9,399 bases of DNA from Bacteroidales bacterium. GTDB taxonomy: Bacteria; Bacteroidota; Bacteroidia; Bacteroidales; ML635J-15. A program made the translations under genes and the position numbers. The notes under the pieces are model-generated. The model had not been told where the DNA came from, made no database searches, and was given only the letters and a program-made list of their open reading frames with translations. Below are positions 1 to 6,544 of this stretch, piece by piece. The stretch spans positions 1 through 9,399 of the forward strand of contig JAQVGK010000099.1 in assembly GCA_028696755.1 (NCBI GenBank), given 5' to 3'. Positions within the stretch are counted from its first letter, which is position 1, and each line of letters begins with the position of its first letter.

Positions 1-764
1 TCGCTTAAGTTAGCAATTTGCTGGTATAGAATTGCATTATCGTCGTAGGCTTGAGGCATTTCGGGACTAATATAATGAACAAATTTCCAAATTTCTTTAA
101 TGTCGGCAGCATCAACGGTATATGGATGGTAAAGGCTGTTAAGCGAATAAAGGCCTAACTTTGCCTGAGATTTTAATTTATTCTCGACACACTTAAAAAC
201 TATCCCATCATCTAAAGTTAAAACTATGCAGGCATCACCATCCTTTAGTGAGTACCAATTTTGAATAAACTCGCCTGTAACATAAGAACCATCAGGAATT
301 GGCAACATAGAATCGCCACTAATCTGAAAAGTACGGTATTTTTTCTCTCTCGATAAAAACGGAAGCTGAAAAACAGGTAAAACCTTTACAAATTCAGGAT
401 CGGCAAAACCATTAGTATAACCAGCCTTTGCTTTGAGGTTTACAAATTCAATATTTTCGTTATTTGAACTATCAACAGTGCCACTTAAAACGCGAATTGT
501 GCTACCTTTAATAAACACATCGTTTCCACCTTCGAGCAAACGAAGCTGACTTTCGGGCATTAACGACAAATCAAGTCTAATAAGGCTATCAATGCTTACA
601 CCAAAGTAATCACTAAGCTTAACTAAAGTTTCTAAACTTGGACTAGCAACATTATTTTCGTAGCCACTGTATGTTGGTCGTGGAACTCTCACAGCATTGG
701 CCACATCATCCTGAGTGCGGCGTTTGCGTTTTCTAAGATGTTTGAGATTTGAACTTAAATGCAT
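1..764 (-). CDS. XRE-family HTH / S24 (LexA-like) peptidase transcriptional regulator, C-terminus cut by window edge
   Basis: The frame opens at the ATG at 764-762 and stays open to the window edge, giving 254 residues. Residues 1-65 form an XRE helix-turn-helix (TQDDVANAVRVPRPTYSGYE, then SPSLETLVKLSDYFGVSIDSL). Residues about 105-235 form an S24 domain: GDSMLP holds the candidate catalytic Ser152, and GIVFKCVEN holds the candidate general-base Lys191. An Ala-Gly pair in KAKAGY (Ala114-Gly115) sits where LexA/cI-type proteins cleave themselves. Family members act as cytoplasmic DNA-binding repressors that are inactivated by RecA-stimulated or other self-cleavage. This one looks intact in HTH, cleavage site and catalytic dyad, so a stress-responsive switch is plausible, but its targets are unknown. 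Bacteroidota proteins of this type are about 250-265 residues, so only a few residues are probably missing. The adjacent promoter carries a palindrome suggesting autoregulation. It could be a chromosomal stress regulator or a prophage-type repressor; no phage genes are visible. Confidence 0.88.
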   Translation of the reverse strand, partial: MHLSSNLKHLRKRKRRTQDDVANAVRVPRPTYSGYENNVASPSLETLVKLSDYFGVSIDSLIRLDLSLMPESQLRLLEGGNDVFIKGSTIRVLSGTVDSSNNENIEFVNLKAKAGYTNGFADPEFVKVLPVFQLPFLSREKKYRTFQISGDSMLPIPDGSYVTGEFIQNWYSLKDGDACIVLTLDDGIVFKCVENKLKSQAKLGLYSLNSLYHPYTVDAADIKEIWKFVHYISPEMPQAYDDNAILYQQIANLS

Positions 765-776
765 AATGATTTTTTT

Positions 777-817
777 GCAAATATAGCAAATGATTTAATA
801 ATAATCAAATATTTGCT
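777..817. promoter_or_regulatory. Candidate operator: palindrome and repeated GCAAAT motifs over the promoter
   Basis: A 17-bp dyad TGATT-N7-AATCA occupies 791-807, between the -7 and -33 boxes. An outer dyad pairs AGCAAAT (785-791) with ATTTGCT (811-817). GCAAAT occurs at 777-782 and 786-791, and its complement ATTTGC at 811-816. Symmetric sites inside a promoter are the usual binding sites of dimeric XRE/S24 repressors, so autorepression by the adjacent gene is inferred. The region is very AT-rich, so some symmetry is expected by chance. Confidence 0.4.
778..809 (-). promoter_or_regulatory. Promoter of the XRE/S24 regulator
   Basis: Read on the minus strand, TATATTTG (785-778) matches the Bacteroidota -7 consensus TAnnTTTG. 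A TTTG (809-806) lies 20 bases upstream, matching the -33 element. Only 13 bases separate the -7 box from the ATG at 764, so the 5' leader would be just a few nucleotides long. Confidence 0.65.
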
Positions 818-886
818 GGATTTTTAATCAACAAATAAGTAAAATATCAAGAAGCAATAAACTAAATGATGATTTCAGAAAGTTGC

Positions 887-1624
887 TTACTTAAGCTTCA
901 ACTTAATTTCTTTTGCTTTTTCAGGTATATCGACATCGTGCCAATTTCCTTCAAAGTCCTTCCTCTGAGCAGTTTGAACATTTACAACAATGCAATCGCC
1001 GCTTTTGGCTACGTCCTGAAGAGTAGAAATATTAATTTGATTGCTGTCGTAGTTTTCTTTTATCGAAATATTTTTGATTTCCTGCTCACCCCTCATTAGT
1101 TTTGCATCAAACGAAAGAATTTTATACTCAGAATCTTCCGGAAAAAGTTTAGCAAATGTATCATCACCAACCATCTCGACAATAATACTTGCAATGTTTT
1201 CGATGTCGTAATCCTGAATCTCATTAGTTTCGGCATTAAAAAATCTAACTTGTGGATCGGGAATTTTATCAGCCACTTCAAAAGTCTTTTTTCCACCCTT
1301 TTCTTCAAAGCTTACAATCATATCAACTGATTTTTGACCTTCGTAAGGAACAAGAGCTACAACATTTTCTTCCTGATATGCATCACCTGCTTCGTCATCA
1401 ATATAAATCAAAGCTTCAGCTACATCAATACCCTCAACTTTTACATTTATAACATTTTTACAACCGGGCATAAGCTTGCCATATTCATCAATAATGGCTG
1501 ATTCGACTTTAATTTTATCACTATCAATACCATCACTGTTGACCTTTTGCTCCTGGTTTCCGCAAGAAATGACTAACGCGCTAAAAAGCACAATTACAAA
1601 AGAAAATAATAAACTGTTTTTCAT
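887..1624 (-). CDS. Lipoprotein with GldM/PorM C-terminal-like domains (putative)
   Basis: This 245-residue protein starts at the ATG at 1624-1622, preceded by an AGAGAGG Shine-Dalgarno-like stretch. Residues 1-20 are a hydrophobic signal ending in a lipobox (VIS-Cys21), so signal peptidase II processing and lipidation are expected. Residues about 42-117 and 121-245 follow the layout of the last two periplasmic domains of GldM/PorM as I recall them. They show a beta-rich domain starting near GCKNVINVKVEGI, the linker KIPDP (120-124), then YKILSFDAKLMRG (167-179) and ISTLQDVAKSGDCIVV (199-214) before a closing strand. In GldM/PorM these domains reach the GldK/GldN ring at the outer membrane. 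This protein lacks the GldM transmembrane helix and first periplasmic domains, so a T9SS accessory role is possible but inferred. Two further cysteines (55 and 211) might form a disulfide. It has its own promoter and no operon partner; the next gene downstream on the same strand is the XRE/S24 regulator. As a lipoprotein the call is firm; the GldM relationship is less certain. Confidence 0.8.
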   Translation of the reverse strand: MKNSLLFSFVIVLFSALVISCGNQEQKVNSDGIDSDKIKVESAIIDEYGKLMPGCKNVINVKVEGIDVAEALIYIDDEAGDAYQEENVVALVPYEGQKSVDMIVSFEEKGGKKTFEVADKIPDPQVRFFNAETNEIQDYDIENIASIIVEMVGDDTFAKLFPEDSEYKILSFDAKLMRGEQEIKNISIKENYDSNQINISTLQDVAKSGDCIVVNVQTAQRKDFEGNWHDVDIPEKAKEIKLKLK

Positions 1625-1649
1625 AAATCCTCTCTTTAAAAATGTTTGA

Positions 1650-1680
1650 CAAAAATAATCTTTTTACTCAAAAACAACAA
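1650..1680 (-). promoter_or_regulatory. Promoter of the GldM-like lipoprotein
   Basis: On the minus strand TATTTTTG (1657-1650) matches TAnnTTTG, and TTG (1680-1678) lies 20 bases upstream as a -33 element. The distance to the ATG at 1624 leaves a leader of roughly 20 bases that includes the AGAGAGG ribosome-binding-site-like sequence. Confidence 0.6.
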
Positions 1681-1801
1681 TTATTTAAAAATATTTTAAC
1701 TTAGTAGTAAATTTCTTACTGTTTTAGGAGTTTACGATTTGAACTTTTTTATTTAAATTTAAAAAATGTCTCACAGTATTTTTATGCTAAAAATATAATT
1801 T

Positions 1802-1809
1802 TAACTTTG
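1802..1809 (+). promoter_or_regulatory. -7 promoter box of the acyl-CoA ligase gene
   Basis: TAACTTTG matches TAnnTTTG and lies 31 bases before the ATG at 1841, leaving a leader of about 25 bases. No clear TTG is found at the -33 distance; the T-rich stretch at 1779-1784 is the best candidate, so the promoter may be weak or activator-dependent. Confidence 0.5.
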
Positions 1810-1840
1810 CAGTCATTGAAACCGAAAGTTATTAGGCATT

Positions 1841-3898
1841 ATGATAAACAAAAAGTTACTCAATCCTTCAAGTGTTGTTGTAGTTGGTGGTTCTGACGAT
1901 GTACAGAAACCGGGTGGAAAAGTATTAAAGAATCTTATCGACAGTGGATTCAAAGGGAATCTCTATGTTGTTAATCCAAAACTTGATACAGTACAGGGAA
2001 TTAAAAGTTATCGCACCGTTGAGGAACTTCCTCAGGTTGACTGCGCTATTTTAGCAATTGCTGCAAAGTTTTGTTACGAAGCTGTAAGTACATTAGTAAA
2101 GGAAAAGGCAACGGGTGGGTTTATTATTCTCTCGGCAGGATTTAGCGAAGAAAGTCATGAAGGCGCCGAACTTGAAGATAAAATTGTGGATCTTTTAAAT
2201 GAGCATAATGCTAGTTTGATTGGACCAAATTGTGTTGGTCTTTTGAATCAAACATATAGTGGAATCTTTACTAATCCTATCCCACAACTCGATGCTTACG
2301 GAGTTGATTTTATTAGTGGATCGGGTGCTACTGCAGTATTTATAATGGAATCTGCTGTACCAAAAGGATTGCGTTTTTCGAGTGTGTATTCAGTTGGAAA
2401 TTCTGCACAGATTGGTGTAGAAGAAATTTTAAAACATTTCGACGAAACTTACGAACACGGAAAATCTGCACCAGTAAAACTTTTATACATTGAGAATATT
2501 GACAAACCCGAAATGTTGTACAAACATGCATCATCTCTAATAAGAAAAGGGGCAAAAATAGCAGCTATAAAATCGGGTGGATCAGAAGCTGGTAGCCGCG
2601 CAGCATCTTCTCACACCGGTGCTCTTGCAAGTCCTGATGTAGCTGTAGATGCTTTATTCCGCAAAGCCGGAATTGTACGATGTAATGGTAGAGATGAGCT
2701 AGCCACAGTAGCCTCAATCTTTATGCATCCGGTACCAAAAGGTAAAAACATTGCTATTATCACTCACGCTGGCGGTCCTGCAGTTATGCTTACCGACTCA
2801 CTTAGCAACGGTGGGCTAAACATTCCTCACATCGAAGGCGAAAAGGCACAAGCATTACTCGAAAAGCTTTATGGCGGTAGTTCTGTTGCAAACCCTATTG
2901 ATTTTCTTGCAACCGGGACAGCCGAACAACTTGGACATATTATTGATGCATGCGAAAACGATTTCGAAAATATTGATGCTATGGCTGTAATATTTGGAAG
3001 CCCTGGATTATTCCCAGTTTACGATGTTTACGACCTTTTGGACGAGAAAATGAAATCGTGCAAAAAGCCGATTTATCCGATTTTACCTTCTGTAATTAAT
3101 GTAAAAGATGAAATTGAACATTTTATTAAAAAAGGAAGAATCAATTTCCCAGATGAGGTAACATTCGGAAATGCTCTTAGCAAGGTTATCAATACTCCCG
3201 CACCACAGCCAGAGAATATAGAAATGCCTGCAATCGATAAAGCTAGAATTAGAAAAGTTATTGATTCTGCAGAAAACGGATATCTCAACCCTGCCGATGT
3301 ATTCGAGCTTTTGGATGCAGCAGGAATAGATAGAGCTTTTGAACAAGTGGTTTACAATGTTGAAGATGCATTAGCGTTTGCTCGTAAACATGGTTTCCCT
3401 CTGGTTATGAAAGTTGTTGGTCCGGTTCACAAATCTGATGTTGGTGGTGTGGTTCTTAATGTAAAGGACGAAGAAACTGTTATCAGAGAATTTGACCGAT
3501 TAATGAAGATAAAAGATACATACGCGGTTCTGATGGGAGAAATGCTTAAAGGAACAGAAGTATTTATTGGTGCAAAAAGAGAAGATAAATTCGGACACAT
3601 GGTTTTAGCAGGCTTAGGTGGAATTTTTATCGAAGTATTGCACGACGTAAACACATCAATTTCTCCAGTTTCTGCACAAGAAGCAGAAAGAATGATTAAA
3701 AACTTAAAATCTTTCAAAATCATTGAAGGCGTTAGAGGTCAAGAAGGTGTAAATCAAGAAGTTTTTGCTTCACAGATTAGAAAAATTTCTGCTTTGGTTG
3801 AAATTGCTCCAGAAATTTTTGAAATGGACCTTAATCCGTTGCTTGGAAATATGAAATACGTTAAAGCAGTGGATGCCCGTATAAGAATTGAGAAGTAA
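1841..3898 (+). CDS. ADP-forming acetate/acyl-CoA ligase, alpha-beta fusion
   Basis: This 685-residue protein is a full-length single-chain ADP-forming acyl-CoA synthetase. These enzymes convert acyl-CoA + ADP + phosphate to acid + CoA + ATP, commonly acetate formation with ATP gain in anaerobes. Domain order is: CoA-binding Rossmann domain (about 7-135; VVVVGGS, SAGFSEES, IGPNCVG), succinyl-CoA-ligase-like domain (about 150-450; SGSGA, SVGN, HTGALA, ITHAGGPAV, NPIDF), then ATP-grasp (about 460-685; VMKVVGPVHKSDVGGVV, LGGIFIEVL, EMDLNPLL). Expected catalytic residues are present: Glu218 (YIENI), phospho-His258 (SSHTGAL), the second His530 (VHKSDVGG) and Asp663 (MDLNPL). They correspond by spacing to the Glu, two His and Asp residues known from archaeal two-subunit enzymes. 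The fused alpha-beta arrangement differs from those enzymes. Acyl specificity (acetyl, propionyl, branched or aryl) cannot be read from sequence. The stop overlaps the next start by one base, implying translational coupling with a small membrane protein. Confidence 0.93.
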   Translation: MINKKLLNPSSVVVVGGSDDVQKPGGKVLKNLIDSGFKGNLYVVNPKLDTVQGIKSYRTVEELPQVDCAILAIAAKFCYEAVSTLVKEKATGGFIILSAGFSEESHEGAELEDKIVDLLNEHNASLIGPNCVGLLNQTYSGIFTNPIPQLDAYGVDFISGSGATAVFIMESAVPKGLRFSSVYSVGNSAQIGVEEILKHFDETYEHGKSAPVKLLYIENIDKPEMLYKHASSLIRKGAKIAAIKSGGSEAGSRAASSHTGALASPDVAVDALFRKAGIVRCNGRDELATVASIFMHPVPKGKNIAIITHAGGPAVMLTDSLSNGGLNIPHIEGEKAQALLEKLYGGSSVANPIDFLATGTAEQLGHIIDACENDFENIDAMAVIFGSPGLFPVYDVYDLLDEKMKSCKKPIYPILPSVINVKDEIEHFIKKGRINFPDEVTFGNALSKVINTPAPQPENIEMPAIDKARIRKVIDSAENGYLNPADVFELLDAAGIDRAFEQVVYNVEDALAFARKHGFPLVMKVVGPVHKSDVGGVVLNVKDEETVIREFDRLMKIKDTYAVLMGEMLKGTEVFIGAKREDKFGHMVLAGLGGIFIEVLHDVNTSISPVSAQEAERMIKNLKSFKIIEGVRGQEGVNQEVFASQIRKISALVEIAPEIFEMDLNPLLGNMKYVKAVDARIRIEK

Positions 3899-4056
3899 TG
3901 AAAAAACTAAAAGATTTCAGCAAAAACGAAAAAATGCTTTTAGTAATGCTTGCAATTTCTATTGTTTTGGTTGTGTTATCATGGGATAGAATAAGTACAA
4001 AAACAAAGCAAGTTTTCGATTTATATATGGGAAAGCCGATTGAAAAAACCAAATAA
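3898..4056 (+). CDS. Small single-pass membrane protein (52 aa), translationally coupled to the acyl-CoA ligase
   Basis: The ATG at 3898-3900 overlaps the upstream stop as TAATG, and a GAGAAG stretch lies just before it. The 52 codons end at TAA 4054-4056. The N-terminus is short and basic (MKKLKDFSKNEK), followed by a hydrophobic helix at about 13-29 (MLLVMLAISIVLVVLSW) and a 23-residue polar tail (DRISTKTK...PIEKTK). The positive-inside rule is ambiguous, since both ends carry lysines. I do not recognise a family. Stop-start overlap, a good start context and a clean transmembrane design support a real gene. The coupling suggests it is made with the ligase, perhaps as a membrane anchor or partner of the ligase or of the next membrane protein; this is inference. 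Confidence 0.65.
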   Translation: MKKLKDFSKNEKMLLVMLAISIVLVVLSWDRISTKTKQVFDLYMGKPIEKTK

Positions 4057-4079
4057 TTCACATTCCAAATCTTTTTAAA

Positions 4080-4775
4080 ATGAAAAAACAAGACATATTT
4101 TTTATTATTGGAGTAATAATATTTTTTCTCCCGTTTTTTGTTATTGATGAAGTATATAATTTTTACAACACCTTCAATGCAGAGCATGGAATGATAATGA
4201 GCTTTATCAAATTTGCTATTTTGGCAACTTTAGGTGAGTCAATAGGGTTAAGAATTAAAAACGGTGTTTACAATCAAAAAGGATTTGGGCTTATTCCAAG
4301 AGCCATTGTTTGGGGGTTTTTAGGATTATGGATAAAATTGGCTTTTGTTGTTTTTGCGAGTGGAACTCCTGTATTTCTAACTTATATGGGAATGGAAAAT
4401 GCAATTCCTGCGCTAAAAGGAGACCTTTCGTGGGCAAAAGTTTTTGTTGCATTCTGTATCAGCACAGCAATGAACACGACCTTTGCACCAGTGTTTATGA
4501 CCTTGCATAAAATTACAGATACTCACATCATGAACAATGGTGGAACAATTGGAGGACTATTAAAACCAATAAAATTTGGAGAAATTTTCCCATCTCTTAA
4601 TTGGAAAGTTCAGTGGGGTTTCGTGTTTAAAAAGACAATCCCATTTTTCTGGATTCCTGCTCATACTATTACTTTTTGCTTGCCCGAATCGATGCAGATT
4701 CTTTTTGCGGCGCTTCTAGGAATAGTTTTAGGTGTTCTTTTATCCATCGCTGCAATAATGGGAAATAAAAAATAG
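4080..4775 (+). CDS. Polytopic inner-membrane protein, possibly distant Mpv17/PMP22-like
   Basis: This 231-residue protein begins MKKQDIFFIIG and is strongly hydrophobic. Likely membrane segments are at about 7-25, 38-53, 74-105 (one long or two short), 118-140, 187-203 and 206-226. The C-terminal part has a pattern like the Mpv17/PMP22 signature (WP..Q..NF..VP...R...): here FFWIPAHTITFCLPESMQIL, followed by a last helix ending LGVLLSI. A Gly/Pro-rich loop (GLIPRAIVWGFLGLWIK) and a conserved-looking polar helix (NTTFAPVFMTLHKITD) precede it. Mpv17-type proteins form channels in eukaryotic organelles; a bacterial function is not established. It starts 23 bases after the small membrane protein and 54 bases before yggS, and no TAnnTTTG box precedes it, so it probably belongs to the acyl-CoA ligase transcript. 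The membrane-protein call is firm, the family call tentative. Confidence 0.75.
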   Translation: MKKQDIFFIIGVIIFFLPFFVIDEVYNFYNTFNAEHGMIMSFIKFAILATLGESIGLRIKNGVYNQKGFGLIPRAIVWGFLGLWIKLAFVVFASGTPVFLTYMGMENAIPALKGDLSWAKVFVAFCISTAMNTTFAPVFMTLHKITDTHIMNNGGTIGGLLKPIKFGEIFPSLNWKVQWGFVFKKTIPFFWIPAHTITFCLPESMQILFAALLGIVLGVLLSIAAIMGNKK

Positions 4776-4829
4776 ACATTTTTAGGCAACTTTTTGTCAA
4801 GTTTTTTAGTTTCTATTAATGAGATTGAA

Positions 4830-5513
4830 ATGGATTACATTAAGCAAAATATTATCGAATTACAAGCGCAACTGCCTGCATGGGTTAAACTTGTTGCAGT
4901 GTCAAAAACACATCCAATAGAAGCGATTAAAGCAGCCTATGATGCTGGACAATTAGATTTTGGCGAAAATAAAGTACAGGAAATGTGTAACAAACACGAA
5001 CAACTTTCAAATCCAAATATTCGCTGGCATTTAATTGGTCATCTACAAACAAACAAAGTTAAATATATTGCCGAATTTGTTGAAATGATACATAGTGTTG
5101 ATAGCCTTCGACTTTTGGAAGAGATCGACAAACAGGCAAAAAAGCACAATCGAATAATTGATTGCTTGCTTCAGTTTCATATCGCCACTGAGGAAACTAA
5201 ATTCGGCCTTGATTTGGAAGAAGCAGAACAAATTCTAAGATCTGAGAATTACAAAAACTTACAAAATGTAAGAATTTGTGGAGTTATGGGAATGGCATCA
5301 TATTCTGATGACATTAAACTTGTACGCAATGAGTTTAAAACACTAAATTCTATATTTTTAGCATTTAAGGAAAACTATTTTGCATCTTGTCCTCATTTTA
5401 AAGAAATTAGTATGGGAATGAGTGGCGATTGGAAAATTGCGATTGAAGAAGGAAGTACTATAATCAGAGTTGGTAGTATTATTTTTGGACAACGCAACTA
5501 CAATTTAAAATAA
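4830..5513 (+). CDS. yggS: YggS/PROSC-family pyridoxal-phosphate homeostasis protein
   Basis: This 227-residue protein has the complete set of YggS motifs: VKLVAVSKT with the PLP-binding Lys26, FGENKVQE (44-51), RWHLIGHLQTNKVK (65-78), IHSVDS, ETKFGLD (122-128), GVMGMASY (151-158), SMGMSGDW (194-201) and EEGSTIIRVGSIIFG (206-220). The family is a single-domain alanine-racemase-fold barrel that binds PLP and helps balance B6 vitamers and amino-acid pools in the cytoplasm; it has no confirmed enzymatic activity. I chose the ATG at 4830 because it places 18-19 residues before VKLVAVSK, as in Bacteroidota homologues. The frame can be extended to a TTG at 4794, which would add 12 residues not typical of the family. 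The gene lies 54 bases after the membrane protein and is followed within 20 bases by the PorP gene, whose promoter overlaps its 3' end. Confidence 0.93.
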   Translation: MDYIKQNIIELQAQLPAWVKLVAVSKTHPIEAIKAAYDAGQLDFGENKVQEMCNKHEQLSNPNIRWHLIGHLQTNKVKYIAEFVEMIHSVDSLRLLEEIDKQAKKHNRIIDCLLQFHIATEETKFGLDLEEAEQILRSENYKNLQNVRICGVMGMASYSDDIKLVRNEFKTLNSIFLAFKENYFASCPHFKEISMGMSGDWKIAIEEGSTIIRVGSIIFGQRNYNLK

Positions 5514-5518
5514 TATAT

Positions 5519-5526
5519 TATATTTG
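5519..5526 (+). promoter_or_regulatory. -7 promoter box directly before the PorP/SprF-family gene
   Basis: TATATTTG matches TAnnTTTG and ends only 6 bases before the ATG at 5533. If used, transcription would start almost at the start codon, giving a leaderless or near-leaderless mRNA. No TTG lies at 19-21 bases upstream; the nearest TTTG (5484-5487, within yggS) is 31 bases away. The box may therefore be weak or fortuitous in this AT-rich spot. Confidence 0.4.
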
Positions 5527-5532
5527 TTGTCG

Positions 5533-6543
5533 ATGTTAAGAGTTGTTATGTTAAGCATAATTTTATCGGTTGTTGCACTTACAAACCTTCGTGCGCAAGA
5601 CTTACCGGTTCACGAGCAGTATATGTTTGACTATATGCTCGTTAATCCTGCATTTGCTGGTTTGTCGGAAGTAACGTCGGTAAAAATGGTACATCGCCAG
5701 CAATGGATTGGAATTGACAATGCCCCAAAAACTTCGACTCTTATGTTTAAACGACGTTTTAGCGAGCGAGAAGGTGGGATTGGTGGTTATTTATTTTCGG
5801 ATTTAAACGGTCCAGATAAAAAATATGGAGCTCAACTAACCTGGTCGTTTCAAGCATTGCTTAAAAGTGTTAGATACAACAAAACAATGCTTTCTTTTGG
5901 TTTGTCTTTTAGAGGATTAATTCATGTTTTGGACGAGTCAAAATTCGATCGCGATATTTATGACCCTATAATTTCATATTCTAAAAGGGTAACATTTGTC
6001 CCAAATGCAAATGCAGGAATGCTTTTCTCATATCGTCAAAATTTTATAGGGGCATCATTCGAAAATTTAATTCCTTGGTCGGATCGAATGTACAATACGG
6101 CTATTGAGCCTGTAAATTATGTAATCATGAATGTTCATGCTGGCACAATTTTACAGGTAAAGCGTAGAATTCAACTTCGGCCATCTGCAATGGTAAGAAC
6201 AAATTTTCATGGATTAAGCCAACTTGATATCAATTTCAAAGTCCACTTTTTTAGTGGAGAATCGATTAAATCTATTTACCTTCGTTATCCAAACGAAGCA
6301 TGGATTGGATTCTCGTATTGTAACACACTTGATTATACGCATAGTGCTCCACTTTCTCTATCTCCGATTTTTGGAATATCAGTTAAAGCTTTTACATTGT
6401 ATTATCAGTATGATTTAGGGTTAACATCACTCCAACTATACAATTCAGGCAGTCATCAAATTGGACTAGGTTTCAGATTATATTCTGACAAATATGTAAA
6501 TTGGGGAAAACATCATATCCCATTATTTACCGAAGATTTTTAA
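5533..6543 (+). CDS. PorP/SprF-family type IX secretion outer-membrane protein
   Basis: This 336-residue protein has a signal peptide (1-21, cleavage predicted at LRA|QD). The family hallmark follows at once: QDLPVHEQYMFDYMLVNPAFAG, ending near residue 43. The rest is rich in alternating hydrophobic/aromatic strands typical of an outer-membrane barrel (for example GIGGYLF, LSFGLSFRGL, NFIGASFENL, SIYLRYPNEAWIGFSY) and ends with HQIGLGFRLY before a short tail. Length agrees with PorP/SprF proteins. Family members work with the type IX secretion machinery; in Flavobacterium johnsoniae, SprF is needed for export and surface attachment of the type B substrate SprB. The ATG at 5533 is preferred over an upstream TTG at 5524, because it starts right before the signal peptide and the TTG overlaps the -7 box. 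The stop is separated by one base from the ATG of the giant secreted protein, marking an operon and a likely transporter-substrate pair. Confidence 0.9.
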   Translation: MLRVVMLSIILSVVALTNLRAQDLPVHEQYMFDYMLVNPAFAGLSEVTSVKMVHRQQWIGIDNAPKTSTLMFKRRFSEREGGIGGYLFSDLNGPDKKYGAQLTWSFQALLKSVRYNKTMLSFGLSFRGLIHVLDESKFDRDIYDPIISYSKRVTFVPNANAGMLFSYRQNFIGASFENLIPWSDRMYNTAIEPVNYVIMNVHAGTILQVKRRIQLRPSAMVRTNFHGLSQLDINFKVHFFSGESIKSIYLRYPNEAWIGFSYCNTLDYTHSAPLSLSPIFGISVKAFTLYYQYDLGLTSLQLYNSGSHQIGLGFRLYSDKYVNWGKHHIPLFTEDF

Positions 6544-6544
6544 A

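Larger units (their letters stand above)
1625..1840. other. Divergent intergenic region between lipoprotein and acyl-CoA ligase genes
   Basis: This AT-rich spacer holds the leftward lipoprotein promoter (1650-1680) and a rightward -7 box (1802-1809). The stretch between them, about 1681-1795, includes the self-complementary run TTTAAATTTAAA near 1753-1764. I see no small ORF, RNA gene or terminator hairpin in it. Confidence 0.6.

Noticed and set aside
852..888. AAGCAA ... TTGCTT inverted repeat after the lipoprotein gene, as a terminator
   Set aside because: The stem is only 6 bp, the loop about 25 bases, GC content is low and no U-run follows on the minus strand.
866..1099. Plus-strand open frame of 77 codons opposite the lipoprotein gene
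   Set aside because: It lies almost wholly antisense to the lipoprotein, which has a signal peptide, lipobox and promoter. The translation has no recognisable features.
3427..3723. Minus-strand open frame of 98 codons inside the acyl-CoA ligase
   Set aside because: It is antisense to the conserved ATP-grasp domain and its translation has no family features.
4774..4808. GACA ... TGTC followed by a T-run after the membrane protein gene, as a terminator
   Set aside because: Only four base pairs form and the interior does not pair; it lies directly before yggS with no matching promoter after it.
4794..4829. TTG-initiated N-terminal extension of YggS
   Set aside because: Homologues start close to the internal ATG at 4830; the extra 12 residues match no family feature.
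5524..5532. TTG start of the PorP/SprF-family gene, three codons upstream
   Set aside because: It overlaps the -7 box and the ATG at 5533 gives a standard signal peptide.
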